From contig CACJPV010000001.1 of assembly GCA_902595425.1 (NCBI GenBank), forward strand, positions 186,001-250,000: a DNA stretch of 64,000 bases, written 5' to 3'. The notes under the pieces were generated by a model. The model had not been told where the DNA came from. It did no database searches and saw nothing but the letters and a program-made list of their open reading frames with translations. The translations under genes and the position numbers were made by a program. This document shows positions 30,355-39,464 of the stretch, piece by piece. The first letter of the stretch is position 1, and every line of letters starts with the position of its first letter. The stretch is from an uncultured Alphaproteobacteria bacterium. Lineage in GTDB: Bacteria > Pseudomonadota > Alphaproteobacteria > HIMB59 > GCA-002718135.

Positions 30355-30865
30355 ATTTTTGCTTTAGTAAAAAGTTTAAATAGAATAGCATTAGAAAAAT
30401 CCAAAACAAAATCATTAAACTAAAAAATGTAAAATGTTGGTTAATATTGATTAAACCTAAAGGGCTCCCTGAGTAATAAGTTAAAGGACCTAAAACCGCA
30501 CTTAAAAAAACTGCAAAAAATTTATGATTTGATAAAAAAACAAAGATTTCATCAAATAATGTTGCAAAACTTGGCCATAGAATGAGCATCCAAATAGGCA
30601 AAACAGCTACATATAGAGAAGTATTAAAATTATAAATTTCAAAATTTACTAATATTGAGTCAAAAAAATATCCAATAATCGAAATTAAAAAAACAATATA
30701 AAAAAATCTTTTTTTATTTTTTGAATTTTTAAAAACTACTAATACAAAAATAATTCCGGTGATTAGACCAGGTAAATAACTGTTATATAAAACTTCTCCA
30801 AAAACGCACATCAACCAAGTTAACTGATAACCGCTTAGTATTAAAAAAATCTTAATTTTGCTCAT
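30347..30865 (-). CDS. DUF2878-like integral membrane protein
   Basis: A 172-residue protein with about six hydrophobic helices. 'GYQLTWLMCVFGE' near the start and 'LGPLTYYSGSPLGLI' near 125-140 fit DUF2878 as I remember it. It is the last gene of the cfa/DUF1365/amine-oxidase/photolyase cluster, with its start overlapping the cfa stop by 4 bp. In other proteobacteria DUF2878 is also linked to cfa and DUF1365. Function unknown; a lipid-related membrane role is inference. Confidence 0.75.
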   Translation of the reverse strand: MSKIKIFLILSGYQLTWLMCVFGEVLYNSYLPGLITGIIFVLVVFKNSKNKKRFFYIVFLISIIGYFFDSILVNFEIYNFNTSLYVAVLPIWMLILWPSFATLFDEIFVFLSNHKFFAVFLSAVLGPLTYYSGSPLGLININQHFTFFSLMILFWIFLMLFYLNFLLKQKFN

Positions 30866-32055
30866 CTATGAATTAAAAAATGTGAAACATCTGTAGACTT
30901 AGAGATAAAGCCGGTCTCACAATAGGATAGATAAAATTCCCACATTCTTTTAAATCTTTTATTGAATCCTAATTGAGATAAATCATCCCATGAATTTTGA
31001 AATTGCTGATTCCAAAGATTTAGAGTTTTTGCATATGATAAACCAAAACTCTTTAACTCTTTAAAATCGAGACCAATTCTGCGATTGATTTCTTCAAGTT
31101 CTTTTTTTGTAGGCAGCATTCCACCTGGAAAGATATATTGCTGTATAAAATCTGGTTGTCGTTGATAATTAACTGCTCTTTGATCATCAATCGTTATTAT
31201 TTGTAATGCTGCTTTTCCAGAATTAACCAAAGAATTTTTTAAAATACTAAAGTATTTTTCCCAGTATTTTTTTCCAACTGCTTCAAACATTTCTATTGAT
31301 GCTATATTTGAATACTTATTTTCAATATCTCTATAATCACTATATTTAATTGATACTTTTTCTCCTAAGCCCTCTTTTTGAATTCTATTTGATGCATACT
31401 TAAATTGTTCTTTAGAGATTGTAATTGCATCTATTTTAGATTTAAAATTTTTTGCGATATATGATGAAAAACCACCCCAACCGCAACCAATTTCAAGAAC
31501 CTTAGAATTTTCATTTAAATTAAGTGAATTAGCAATTTGTTTATATTTGTTTATTTGTGCATCAAATAAATTTTGATTATCTTTTTCAAAATATGCTGAG
31601 GAGTAAGTCATACTTCGATCTAACCATTTATCATAAAAACTATTTCCTAAATCATAATGGTATTCTATATTTTTTTTACTTTGTTTTTTTGTATTCTCAT
31701 TAAGAAAATGCTTAAACTTTGAATAAATATTAAAAAAAATATTTGATTTCAAATTACGTAAAAAATATTTTTCATTTTTAAAAGAGATTAAAAGTAATTT
31801 AGTTAAATCTGAAGAACTAAAATCACCATCCATATAGGACTCTGCAAAACCAGTTGATTTTCTTTTCAAAATTTTTGAGATAAATTTATAATTGTATATT
31901 TTTAAGTCAGCTTTTTCATCGCCACTTAACCCTTTATAAGTTTTAGTAACGCCCGATGGAAATGTCACCATTAATTCACCATAACGAATTTTTGACAAGA
32001 ATTTTTCTGCGACAATTTGAAAAGACTGTTGAAATTTATCATTTACATAATTCAT
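30862..32055 (-). CDS. cfa: Cyclopropane-fatty-acyl-phospholipid synthase family methyltransferase
   Basis: SAM-dependent enzyme that adds methylene across double bonds of membrane phospholipid acyl chains, or a close homologue making other methylated fatty acids. With the ATG at 32055 it has 397 residues. 'YHYDLGNSFYDKWLDRSM' at 133-150 and the SAM site 'VLEIGCGWGGFSSYI' at 186-200 are diagnostic, with 'ITISKEQFKYA' and 'MFEAVGKKYW' after them. A longer frame to 32130 would overlap DUF1365 by 92 bp and is unlikely. It is coupled within the photolyase-DUF2878 cluster. Confidence 0.92.
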   Translation of the reverse strand: MNYVNDKFQQSFQIVAEKFLSKIRYGELMVTFPSGVTKTYKGLSGDEKADLKIYNYKFISKILKRKSTGFAESYMDGDFSSSDLTKLLLISFKNEKYFLRNLKSNIFFNIYSKFKHFLNENTKKQSKKNIEYHYDLGNSFYDKWLDRSMTYSSAYFEKDNQNLFDAQINKYKQIANSLNLNENSKVLEIGCGWGGFSSYIAKNFKSKIDAITISKEQFKYASNRIQKEGLGEKVSIKYSDYRDIENKYSNIASIEMFEAVGKKYWEKYFSILKNSLVNSGKAALQIITIDDQRAVNYQRQPDFIQQYIFPGGMLPTKKELEEINRRIGLDFKELKSFGLSYAKTLNLWNQQFQNSWDDLSQLGFNKRFKRMWEFYLSYCETGFISKSTDVSHFLIHR

Positions 32056-32827
32056 TAAAACTACCCTCAAAAGAAATCGTATCAGTTGTTTTTTTGTTTC
32101 TAGCATAATATCTTCCACCCTTAAAAACAATCCTTAAGGCCTCAAATAAAATAGCTGCCATCACTTTAAACCCGAAAAGAGGATTAAAAATATTATATTT
32201 TAATAATTTTGCTGCTTTAAAATCAACAAATTTGCCAGTTTGTGATGCCATTAATACTTTATTGTTATTTGTATCATAAAGATCTATTATCAAATTAATT
32301 TTCTCTTGATCCAATTTGTTTGTGAATAAATACTTTCCTTTCATTCCTATAAAAGGGGAAACATAAAAATTTTTATCACACTCATGTTTTAATGTATTCG
32401 ATTTTAAATCAGTACCTTTTGCAAATACATAAGTATGTTGTTCATTTGATGTATTTTTTACTTCATAAAAAATAGAAATTAGCTGATCACCATCATAACA
32501 ATAGATTACTGATAACGGATTAAAAACATATCCTAATATTCTAGGGAAACACAAAATCCTTATTTTAAGTTTTTTATATTGAATATTATAAATATTTAGA
32601 TGATCAATTATATATTCTCTAATTTTTCTATTATCACGATAACCGTGATCTTTCTCACTAAATGATAAAATATTAAATGAATTTATTGAGAATATATATG
32701 AATTATTTTTTACTTTGTCCAATTCATCTAAATCTAAAAAAATACTTGGAACTTTATATTTAAATAAGTGATTAATTTTTCCAAAACGTTTATGAACTAT
32801 TGAAGATAATAAAATTTTTGAATTCAT
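32039..32827 (-). CDS. DUF1365 family protein
   Basis: A 262-residue protein with 'HKRFGKINHLFKYKVPSIFL' at the N-terminus, 'GYVFNPLSVIYCYD' and 'HTYVFAKGTDLKSNTLKHEC', all typical of DUF1365. The family is nearly always found with cfa and an FAD amine-oxidase-like gene, as here, and is thought to take part in fatty-acid modification; the reaction is not established. It ends 17 bp inside cfa and begins 2 bp after the amine-oxidase gene. Confidence 0.92.
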   Translation of the reverse strand: MNSKILLSSIVHKRFGKINHLFKYKVPSIFLDLDELDKVKNNSYIFSINSFNILSFSEKDHGYRDNRKIREYIIDHLNIYNIQYKKLKIRILCFPRILGYVFNPLSVIYCYDGDQLISIFYEVKNTSNEQHTYVFAKGTDLKSNTLKHECDKNFYVSPFIGMKGKYLFTNKLDQEKINLIIDLYDTNNNKVLMASQTGKFVDFKAAKLLKYNIFNPLFGFKVMAAILFEALRIVFKGGRYYARNKKTTDTISFEGSFNELCK

Positions 32828-32829
32828 TG

Positions 32830-34128
32830 TTACAAATATTGAAGTCTATTATAAAAGCTATTATCTCTTTTCCACGGTATATCAACTTCTAACATCCTGG
32901 CAATATATACGGCAGATTGAATACCATCTTCATGAAAACCATATCCGTGATAAGAACCACAAAAAAATGTATTTTTAGTGCCCTGGATATCCTTCAACCT
33001 CTTTTGAGCTTTGTGAGAAGCAAAGTCAAATTTTGGATGCGTAAAAATAGTTTCATCATGAATGTAATTTGGAACTTTAGTAGGATTAATAGTAACAAAA
33101 TAATTGTTTTTAGTTTTTAATTTTTGTAAATTATTCATCCAGTAGGAAAGTGTAAATTCTTGACTATTTTTTTTGTTTTTTATGAAATTCCAGCTAGACC
33201 ATGTATTTTTATTTTTTGGCATCATTTTTGTGTCAGAATGTAAGTAGGCCTTGTTTTTTGTATATTGAAATTTAGATAAAATATTTATTTCATCTAAAGT
33301 AGGATCACTAAGTAATTTTAATGCCTGATCAGCATGAGTTGCTAATACTAAAAAATCAAATTTGAGCTCTTTCTTTTTATCGATTATTTTAATTTGATTC
33401 TCTTCTCTTTTAATATCTACAATTTCACTATTAAGTGAATATTCAAATTTATTAAGACTTAATATTTTTTTTATATAAGTGTTACTTCCGCCATTTACGA
33501 ATTTCCATTGAGGTCTATTTTTAAGATTAAATAAGTCATGATTGCTAAAAAAATTTAAAAATAATTTAAATGGAAAATTGATAACATCGGATTGATTTGT
33601 TGACCATATTGATGAAATCAAAGGATAAATGTGCAAATTTCTTACATAAAAAGAGAAATTATTTTGGTCTAAAAATTCAGATATTGTTAAGTGATTTTTA
33701 AAATTATCTAATTTAATTTTTTTACATAATTTATAAAATTTATAAATTTCATAGATCATTTTTAAAAATTTGAAATTTACAATATTTTTACTTTGCGCAA
33801 AGAGAGATTTAAAATTTTTACCCCCATACTCAATTTTAGCAAAATTATCGGATACCGCAAAGGACATGTCAGAATTTGAAGTCAAAATATCTAAATGATT
33901 AAAAAATTTTATTAGATCAGGGTAATTTTTATCATTATAAACTATAAACCCTGTATCGATTGCTAAGTTATTATCATTAAGAACATTTACAGTTCTTGTA
34001 TGACCACCAAAATAATCATTTTTTTCGAACAATTGAACTTTATATTTAGATGATAAGATAAAAGCTGAACTTATGCCTGAAATACCTGAGCCTATTACAG
34101 CAATTTTTTTTTGTAAATCTTTATTCAC
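32830..34128 (-). CDS. FAD/NAD(P)-binding amine-oxidase-like protein
   Basis: A 432-residue flavoprotein with the N-terminal dinucleotide motif 'IAVIGSGISGISSAFIL', followed by 'FEKNDYFGGHTRTV' and a C-terminal 'FFCGSYHGYGFHEDGIQSA' that closes the FAD site. This subgroup accompanies cfa and DUF1365. It may oxidise or desaturate a lipid, but no reaction is visible from the sequence. It overlaps the photolyase gene by 8 bp. Confidence 0.88.
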   Translation of the reverse strand: MNKDLQKKIAVIGSGISGISSAFILSSKYKVQLFEKNDYFGGHTRTVNVLNDNNLAIDTGFIVYNDKNYPDLIKFFNHLDILTSNSDMSFAVSDNFAKIEYGGKNFKSLFAQSKNIVNFKFLKMIYEIYKFYKLCKKIKLDNFKNHLTISEFLDQNNFSFYVRNLHIYPLISSIWSTNQSDVINFPFKLFLNFFSNHDLFNLKNRPQWKFVNGGSNTYIKKILSLNKFEYSLNSEIVDIKREENQIKIIDKKKELKFDFLVLATHADQALKLLSDPTLDEINILSKFQYTKNKAYLHSDTKMMPKNKNTWSSWNFIKNKKNSQEFTLSYWMNNLQKLKTKNNYFVTINPTKVPNYIHDETIFTHPKFDFASHKAQKRLKDIQGTKNTFFCGSYHGYGFHEDGIQSAVYIARMLEVDIPWKRDNSFYNRLQYL

Positions 34129-35545
34129 TTATATTTTTAAACGCAGCAAGTGCCCTTTTTCTAGTTTCACCTAAGTCTACAATTGGTAATAAATAATCTT
34201 TCTCTATAAAGAAATTATATTTTTCTTGCTCTTGAGAACTCATTTCCCATGGTGAATGAACAAATTTATCAGGAATTTTTTTTAAAGAGGGTATAAATTT
34301 CCTAACATAATCACCCTTAGGATCAAATTTTTTTCCCTGTAAAATTGGATTAAAAATTCTAAAATATGGACTTGCATCTGCTCCACTCCCTGAAATCCAT
34401 TGCCAACCCGCTGAGTTAGATCCTATATCAGCATCAACTAAACAATCAAAAAACCATCTTTCTCCCTCTTTCCAATGAATTAATAGATTTTTTGTTAAAA
34501 AAGAACCAACTATCATTCTGACTCTATTATGCATCCAACCTGTTTCATAAAGCTCTTTCATACCTGCATCAACTATTGGAATTCCAGTTTTTCCTAATTG
34601 CCACTTCTTTAGAGAATTTTTATTTTGTAGCCATGGAAATTTATTAAACTTAGTTTGAATTGGCGCATCAGTCATTTTAGGATAATGATAAAGCAAATTA
34701 TAAGAAAAATCTCTCCAACCAATTTCTGATAAATATTTTCTCTTATTATCTTCATCAGTTGTTGATTTTATTACTTCAGAAAAAATTCTTCTTGGAGATA
34801 TTTCTCCAAAATGAAGATGTGGCGATAACCTTGATGTGAATTCAGTATCAGGTCTATCTCGTCCAGAACTATAATTTTGCATTTTAAATTTAATAAAGTT
34901 TTTTAATTTAGCTTTGGCAGCATACTCTCCTACTTTCCAATAAGAAATCATTTTATCCATCCAAATCTTTTTTGGTGAATTTAATTTTAATTCTTCAACC
35001 TTTACACTGAAGTCAATAGTCTGATTGAAAAACTTATGTTTTTTTTTAGAACCTAAATCTAATTGGGTATTTTGTAATAATTCATAATTGGTTTTCCAAA
35101 ATGGAGTGAAAACTTTAAAAAAACTTCCAGATTTATTTTGTATATTCCATGGCTCTGTCAAAAGATAACCATTAAATGAATGGCATGAAATTGAATTTTT
35201 TTGCAGAGAAGATTTAATATTTTTATCACGAATAATTGAATCTTCATCATAAAGCCTATTCCAATAAACATGAGTAATACTTTTATTTTGTAAAATTTTA
35301 TTAATTATTTTTTCAGGGTTTCCTCTAAAAATATATAATCTACTATTAAGTTTATTAAGTTGGCTATTTAAACTTTTAAGAGATTTTTCTAGCCAACATT
35401 TTGATGCCTGACCAATATTTTGATTTTCATCATGAATATATATAGGCATGATTGATGCAACATTTTTTGATAGATTCTCAATAGAAGGATTGTCATATAA
35501 TCTTAAATCTAACCTAAACCAATGTACACCAATATTATCTGACAT
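34121..35545 (-). CDS. phrB: Deoxyribodipyrimidine photolyase
   Basis: Light-driven repair of cyclobutane pyrimidine dimers. The 474 residues have the N-terminal antenna domain ('VHWFRLDLRLYDNPSI') and the FAD domain with 'GRDRPDTEFTSRLSPHLHFG', 'GIPIVDAGMKELYETGWMHN' and 'DADIGSNSAGWQW'. The last segment and 'FRIFNP' are typical of class I CPD photolyases. A (6-4) photolyase is less likely. It heads the minus-strand lipid cluster, suggesting joint control by light or singlet oxygen. Confidence 0.95.
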   Translation of the reverse strand: MSDNIGVHWFRLDLRLYDNPSIENLSKNVASIMPIYIHDENQNIGQASKCWLEKSLKSLNSQLNKLNSRLYIFRGNPEKIINKILQNKSITHVYWNRLYDEDSIIRDKNIKSSLQKNSISCHSFNGYLLTEPWNIQNKSGSFFKVFTPFWKTNYELLQNTQLDLGSKKKHKFFNQTIDFSVKVEELKLNSPKKIWMDKMISYWKVGEYAAKAKLKNFIKFKMQNYSSGRDRPDTEFTSRLSPHLHFGEISPRRIFSEVIKSTTDEDNKRKYLSEIGWRDFSYNLLYHYPKMTDAPIQTKFNKFPWLQNKNSLKKWQLGKTGIPIVDAGMKELYETGWMHNRVRMIVGSFLTKNLLIHWKEGERWFFDCLVDADIGSNSAGWQWISGSGADASPYFRIFNPILQGKKFDPKGDYVRKFIPSLKKIPDKFVHSPWEMSSQEQEKYNFFIEKDYLLPIVDLGETRKRALAAFKNISE

Positions 35546-35586
35546 AGGTATTGAGGTAGTTTGTAAATTTAAAAAAAAAAGTAAAT

Positions 35587-35781
35587 TTATTTACTATGTG
35601 GAGGCATTTTCTTTTCAACAAACCACACATGTTTTTTAAGAACTGGGTCATATTTTTTTAACCTTAACTTTTCAGCCACTTTCATGCCCTTTGTTGGCTT
35701 TCTGACAATATATTTTGTGCCCGTTTTAGGATTTTCTTCAGGTACCAATTGTTTTAAAGCGTATGATGTTTTCTTTGCCAT
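35587..35781 (-). CDS. rpmG: 50S ribosomal protein L33 (bL33), divergent form
   Basis: A 64-residue basic protein. The C-terminal half 'EKLRLKKYDPVLKKHVWFVE' matches the bL33 core (E-K-x-x-x-K-K-Y-D-P). The N-terminal half is unlike usual bL33: where most have 'IRLVSTADTGFFYVTKKN', it has 'LKQLVPEENPKTGTKYIVRK', about 6-9 residues longer. There are no zinc-binding cysteines. The start ATG is preceded by AGGG. It lies alone between photolyase and trhO on the minus strand. Confidence 0.8.
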   Translation of the reverse strand: MAKKTSYALKQLVPEENPKTGTKYIVRKPTKGMKVAEKLRLKKYDPVLKKHVWFVEKKMPPHSK

Positions 35782-35822
35782 GAGAGCCCTATATATTAAA
35801 AATTATTGAAATAAAGTGTTTT

Positions 35823-36755
35823 TTAAAGATCGGTAACTGTTTGTTTAATAAAGGGGTTATAGAGACCTTTTCTTTTTGCGATTGATATTTGCTTGTTTCG
35901 ATCAATCAAACTCTTTTTCTTAGCTGCACTTATTTTTCCGTAGCATTTTGGACATGAAATTCCCTTTAGATATTTTTTTGATTTAATTTGTGTTTTTGAT
36001 AACGAGGCTCTACATGCATGACAGAGCTGAAATGTTCCATCTTTAAGCTCATTTTTAACAGAAACTCTATTATCAAAAACAAAACACTCACCGTCCCACA
36101 AAGAATTTTTTTCTGGAATTTTTTCTAAATAATTTAATATGCCACCATGTAACTGATTAACATTTTTAAAACCTTTTTTGATCATGTAAGAAGAAATTTT
36201 TTCACATCTTATCCCACCAGTACAAAACATTGCAATTTTTTTATCTTTGGCTTCACTCAAGTTATCTTTTAAATAGCTTTTAAACTCAGAAAAACTTTTT
36301 GTTTTAGGATTAATAGAACCTCGGAAAGATCCCATTTCAACCTCAAAATCATTTCTTACGTCAATTAAAATAGTATTATTATCTGTAATTAGATTATTCC
36401 AATTTTCAGGTTTAATTTTATTCCCTGTAATATTTTCTGGGTCTGTTATTTTGGTTCTTAAAGTAACAATTTCCTTTTTTGGCCTAACCTTCAATCTAAA
36501 GAAAGGCATAAATTTAGAGTAAGAATATTTTGGATTTAAATTCTCAAAGCCTATTTTTTTTATTTCTAACTCAAAATTCTTTATGCTTTGTGAAATACCT
36601 GCAATTGTACCATTAATACCCTCTTCAGCTATAATGATTGTCCCTTTGATTTTGTTAAATTTACAAAAATCAGAAATTCTGCTTTTTAGTAATAAAAGAT
36701 CTTTTATTTGTTTGAATTGGTAAAAAGTTAAGATAGTAAATTTTGAATTTATCAT
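35823..36755 (-). CDS. trhO: tRNA uridine(34) hydroxylase TrhO (YceA-type rhodanese protein)
   Basis: O2-dependent hydroxylation of U34 of tRNAs on the way to 5-methoxy- or 5-carboxymethoxy-uridine. The 310 residues comprise an N-terminal acylphosphatase-like domain (1-100), a rhodanese domain with the cysteine loop 'CTGGIRC' at 178-184, and a cysteine-rich C-terminus ('LCHACR', 'CPKC') that may bind metal. It is divergent from the MetF-like gene. Confidence 0.92.
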   Translation of the reverse strand: MINSKFTILTFYQFKQIKDLLLLKSRISDFCKFNKIKGTIIIAEEGINGTIAGISQSIKNFELEIKKIGFENLNPKYSYSKFMPFFRLKVRPKKEIVTLRTKITDPENITGNKIKPENWNNLITDNNTILIDVRNDFEVEMGSFRGSINPKTKSFSEFKSYLKDNLSEAKDKKIAMFCTGGIRCEKISSYMIKKGFKNVNQLHGGILNYLEKIPEKNSLWDGECFVFDNRVSVKNELKDGTFQLCHACRASLSKTQIKSKKYLKGISCPKCYGKISAAKKKSLIDRNKQISIAKRKGLYNPFIKQTVTDL

Positions 36756-36773
36756 TTATGCACCTAATATAAT
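36743..36773 (+). promoter_or_regulatory. Candidate promoter of the MetF-like gene
   Basis: TTGAAT at 36743-36748 and TATAAT at 36768-36773 are 19 bp apart, and the ATG at 36792 would follow a leader of about 12 bases. The -35 box lies inside the 5' end of the divergent trhO gene. The spacing is wider than ideal. Confidence 0.4.
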
Positions 36774-36791
36774 AACCATACTGAAATTTCT

Positions 36792-37676
36792 ATGACAAAT
36801 AACACTATAGAAACTGCTCTAAATTTCTTATCAAATAGTTCAATTGAAACAACACCGAATGTTTATGCAAAATATGGACAATTTGCTGATCTTATTTCTA
36901 AAGATAATGATATTTATGTAACATACCTGCCTGATGAAGATATGAACAAAGTAATTAACACTTCAAAAAAACTCTCAGATGAGGGGTATCAGGTAATTCC
37001 TCATTTACCTGCAAGAACAATAGAAAATTACAAAATGTTAGAAGAATACATTAAAAAATTATCCGAAGAATGTGGTTGTACCAAAATTTTGGTAATAGGT
37101 GGTGGAGGTAAGCAGAAAGGAGAGATAAAAAGTTCTATAGAAGTTCTTAAAACAGACTTGTTGTCAAAATATAAATTTAAAGAAGTAGGTCTTGCAGGTC
37201 ATCCTGAAGGTAATCCAGATGTGAAACAAGCTGATTTAGATGATGCCATAATTCAAAAGAATGAATTTTCAAAAAACGCAGATTTTAAAATGTACTTAGC
37301 TACTCAATTCTTTTTTGAATCAGGGTCTTTAGAACAATGGGAAAAACATCTAAATAAATTAAATAATAAATTAGAAATTCACGCCGGTATTCCTGGGCCT
37401 GCAACATTGAAAACACTGCTAAGTTATGCCACTTCATGTGGGATTCGAAATTCTATAAGATTTTTATCCAAACAGGCTTTAAATATTACAAAACTTGCTA
37501 CAACAAAAAGTCCAGATAAACTTATTTATGATTTAGCTAATTATAAAATTAACAACCCAAACACAAAGTTAAAAAATATTCACTTTTATGCATTTGGTGG
37601 AATCAAAAAAACAAGTGACTGGTTAAAAACTGTAAATAAATCAGATTTGAGCTTTGATGGACAAAATTTTGTTTAA
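36792..37676 (+). CDS. MetF-like methylenetetrahydrofolate reductase family protein
   Basis: A 294-residue protein in the TIM-barrel MetF family: 'GHPEGNPDVKQADLDDAI', 'LATQFFFESG' and 'IHAGIPGPATLKTLLSY' correspond to conserved MetF segments. The canonical N-terminal 'EFFPP' with its catalytic Glu is not visible; the frame has 'TPNVYAKYGQFADLI' there. This divergent type is, as I recall, linked with sarcosine/dimethylglycine and C1 genes in marine alphaproteobacteria. It precedes fhs and soxBDAG, so a role in handling methylene- or methyl-THF from demethylation is likely, perhaps not the standard reduction for methionine. Confidence 0.78.
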   Translation: MTNNTIETALNFLSNSSIETTPNVYAKYGQFADLISKDNDIYVTYLPDEDMNKVINTSKKLSDEGYQVIPHLPARTIENYKMLEEYIKKLSEECGCTKILVIGGGGKQKGEIKSSIEVLKTDLLSKYKFKEVGLAGHPEGNPDVKQADLDDAIIQKNEFSKNADFKMYLATQFFFESGSLEQWEKHLNKLNNKLEIHAGIPGPATLKTLLSYATSCGIRNSIRFLSKQALNITKLATTKSPDKLIYDLANYKINNPNTKLKNIHFYAFGGIKKTSDWLKTVNKSDLSFDGQNFV

Positions 37677-37700
37677 AAAAACTAGGAAATATCAACAACT

Positions 37701-37723
37701 TTTATTTCGTAGTTTGAAATAAA
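37701..37723 (+). promoter_or_regulatory. Inverted repeat upstream of fhs
   Basis: TTTATTTC at 37701-37708 and GAAATAAA at 37716-37723 form a perfect 8-bp inverted repeat with a 7-base spacer in the 102-bp gap between the MetF-like gene and fhs. It could be an operator half-site pair or a weak hairpin behind the MetF-like gene; there is no T tract. Confidence 0.35.
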
Positions 37724-37755
37724 TATACTGATATGAAATAACATCCTCTATAAAT

Positions 37756-37770
37756 CCTTAAAAATTAAGG
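37756..37770 (+). promoter_or_regulatory. Small hairpin overlapping the fhs ribosome-binding site
   Basis: CCTTAA (37756-37761) and TTAAGG (37765-37770) can pair around a three-A loop. The right arm runs into the Shine-Dalgarno AAGGGGAG at 37767-37774, so pairing would hide part of it eight bases before the fhs ATG. The stem is short and may be too weak to matter. Confidence 0.35.
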
Positions 37771-37778
37771 GGAGTTGT

Positions 37779-39437
37779 ATGTCTGACATCGAGATTGCTC
37801 GTAAAGCAAATAAAAAAAATATTAAAGAAATTGCATCAAAACTTAAACTGGATGAAAATGATTTGCATCCATATGGTCACCATACTGCTAAAATCGATTT
37901 TAATAAAATTACAGAAAAAAAAGAAAAATCTAAGTTAATTTTAGTAACAGCTATTACTCCTACGCCAGCTGGTGAAGGGAAGACAACTACATCTGTTGGA
38001 CTGAGTGATGGGCTTTGTAAAATTGGTAAACAAAGTATTGTCTGTCTTAGAGAGCCAAGTCTTGGACCAAGTTTTGGAATGAAAGGTGGAGCAGCTGGTG
38101 GTGGATATGCACAAGTTGTGCCTATGGAAAATATTAACTTACATTTCACAGGAGATTTTCATGCAATAACATCAGCTAATAATCTTTTAGCTTCTTTAAT
38201 TGATAATCATATTTACTGGGGCAACAAACTTCAGATAGATACTCGAAGAGTAAGCTGGAAAAGATGTGTTGATCTTAACGATCGAGCGTTAAGAGAAATA
38301 ACTGCTAATCTTGGAGGTATTGCAAACGGCTATCCAAGAACTGATGGTTTTAATATTACTGTTGCTTCAGAGGTAATGGCAATTTTTTGCCTTTCAACTG
38401 ATTTAGAAGACCTAGAGAGAAGACTTGGAAATATAACAGTTGCTTATACAAGAGAGAGAAAACCAATTTTTGCAAAAGATTTAAATGCTCATGGTCCAAT
38501 GACTGTTTTACTTAAAGAAGCATTAATGCCAAATTTAGTTCAAACACTAGAAAATAATCCTGCTATAATTCATGGAGGTCCATTTGCTAATATTGCGCAT
38601 GGATGCAATAGCATAATAGCAACTAAGACAAGTTTAGGCCTAAGCGATTATGTGGTTACAGAAGCTGGTTTTGGAGCAGATCTTGGTGCTGAAAAATTTT
38701 TAGATATCAAATGCCGTAAAGGAAATCTTGCTCCAAGTGTTGTTGTATTAGTTGCAACTATACGTGCACTTAAGATGCATGGTGGCGTAGATAAAAAAGA
38801 TCTCCAAACAGAAAACATTAAAGCAGTTGTTGATGGAACTTCCAACTTAAAACGTCACATTGAAAATATACAAAAATTTGGTCTTCCAGTTGTGGTGGCA
38901 GTAAATCACTTTGTTGCAGATACAGACAAAGAAGTAGAAGCGCTTAAAGATGAATGTAAAAAATTAAATATTGAAGCAATAACATGCAAGCATTGGGCTA
39001 ATGGGGGAGAAGGAACGGTAGATCTTGCAGAAAAAGTTGTAGAATTAGCTGAGGAAGAAAATAATTTTAAATATATTTACGATGATGATTTACCTCTTAT
39101 TGAAAAAGTTAGAAAGATAGCTAAAGAAATTTACAGAGCAGACGATGTCATTGCTGATAAAAAAATTTTAGATCAGCTGGCTCAATTTGAAAAAGCGGGA
39201 TATGCTAAATTTCCAATTTGTATTGCAAAAACTCAATATAGTTTTTCAACTGATCCAAACAATAAAGGAGCGCCTATCAATCATTCTATACCAATAAGAG
39301 AAGTACGCTTATCAAGTGGGGCAGAATTTATTGTAGTTATATGTGGGGAAATTATGACAATGCCTGGTTTGCCAAGTGTTCCTGCGGCAGATTCGATCAG
39401 GCTAAATGATCAAGGAGAAATTGAAGGTCTCTTTTAA
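37779..39437 (+). CDS. fhs: Formate-tetrahydrofolate ligase
   Basis: Interconverts formate, THF and ATP with 10-formyl-THF. The 552 residues contain the ATP site '[15 protein letters not shown]' at 61-75 and the family segments '[20 protein letters not shown]' and '[13 protein letters not shown]'. In a demethylating organism it probably runs toward formate and ATP, or supplies formyl groups for purines. AAGGGGAG precedes the ATG. It sits between the MetF-like gene and soxBDAG; no folD is in the window. Confidence 0.97.
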   Translation: MSDIEIARKANKKNIKEIASKLKLDENDLHPYGHHTAKIDFNKITEKKEKSKLILVTAITPTPAGEGKTTTSVGLSDGLCKIGKQSIVCLREPSLGPSFGMKGGAAGGGYAQVVPMENINLHFTGDFHAITSANNLLASLIDNHIYWGNKLQIDTRRVSWKRCVDLNDRALREITANLGGIANGYPRTDGFNITVASEVMAIFCLSTDLEDLERRLGNITVAYTRERKPIFAKDLNAHGPMTVLLKEALMPNLVQTLENNPAIIHGGPFANIAHGCNSIIATKTSLGLSDYVVTEAGFGADLGAEKFLDIKCRKGNLAPSVVVLVATIRALKMHGGVDKKDLQTENIKAVVDGTSNLKRHIENIQKFGLPVVVAVNHFVADTDKEVEALKDECKKLNIEAITCKHWANGGEGTVDLAEKVVELAEEENNFKYIYDDDLPLIEKVRKIAKEIYRADDVIADKKILDQLAQFEKAGYAKFPICIAKTQYSFSTDPNNKGAPINHSIPIREVRLSSGAEFIVVICGEIMTMPGLPSVPAADSIRLNDQGEIEGLF

Positions 39438-39464
39438 AACTGGTATTACGTAATCAGATTTTAA

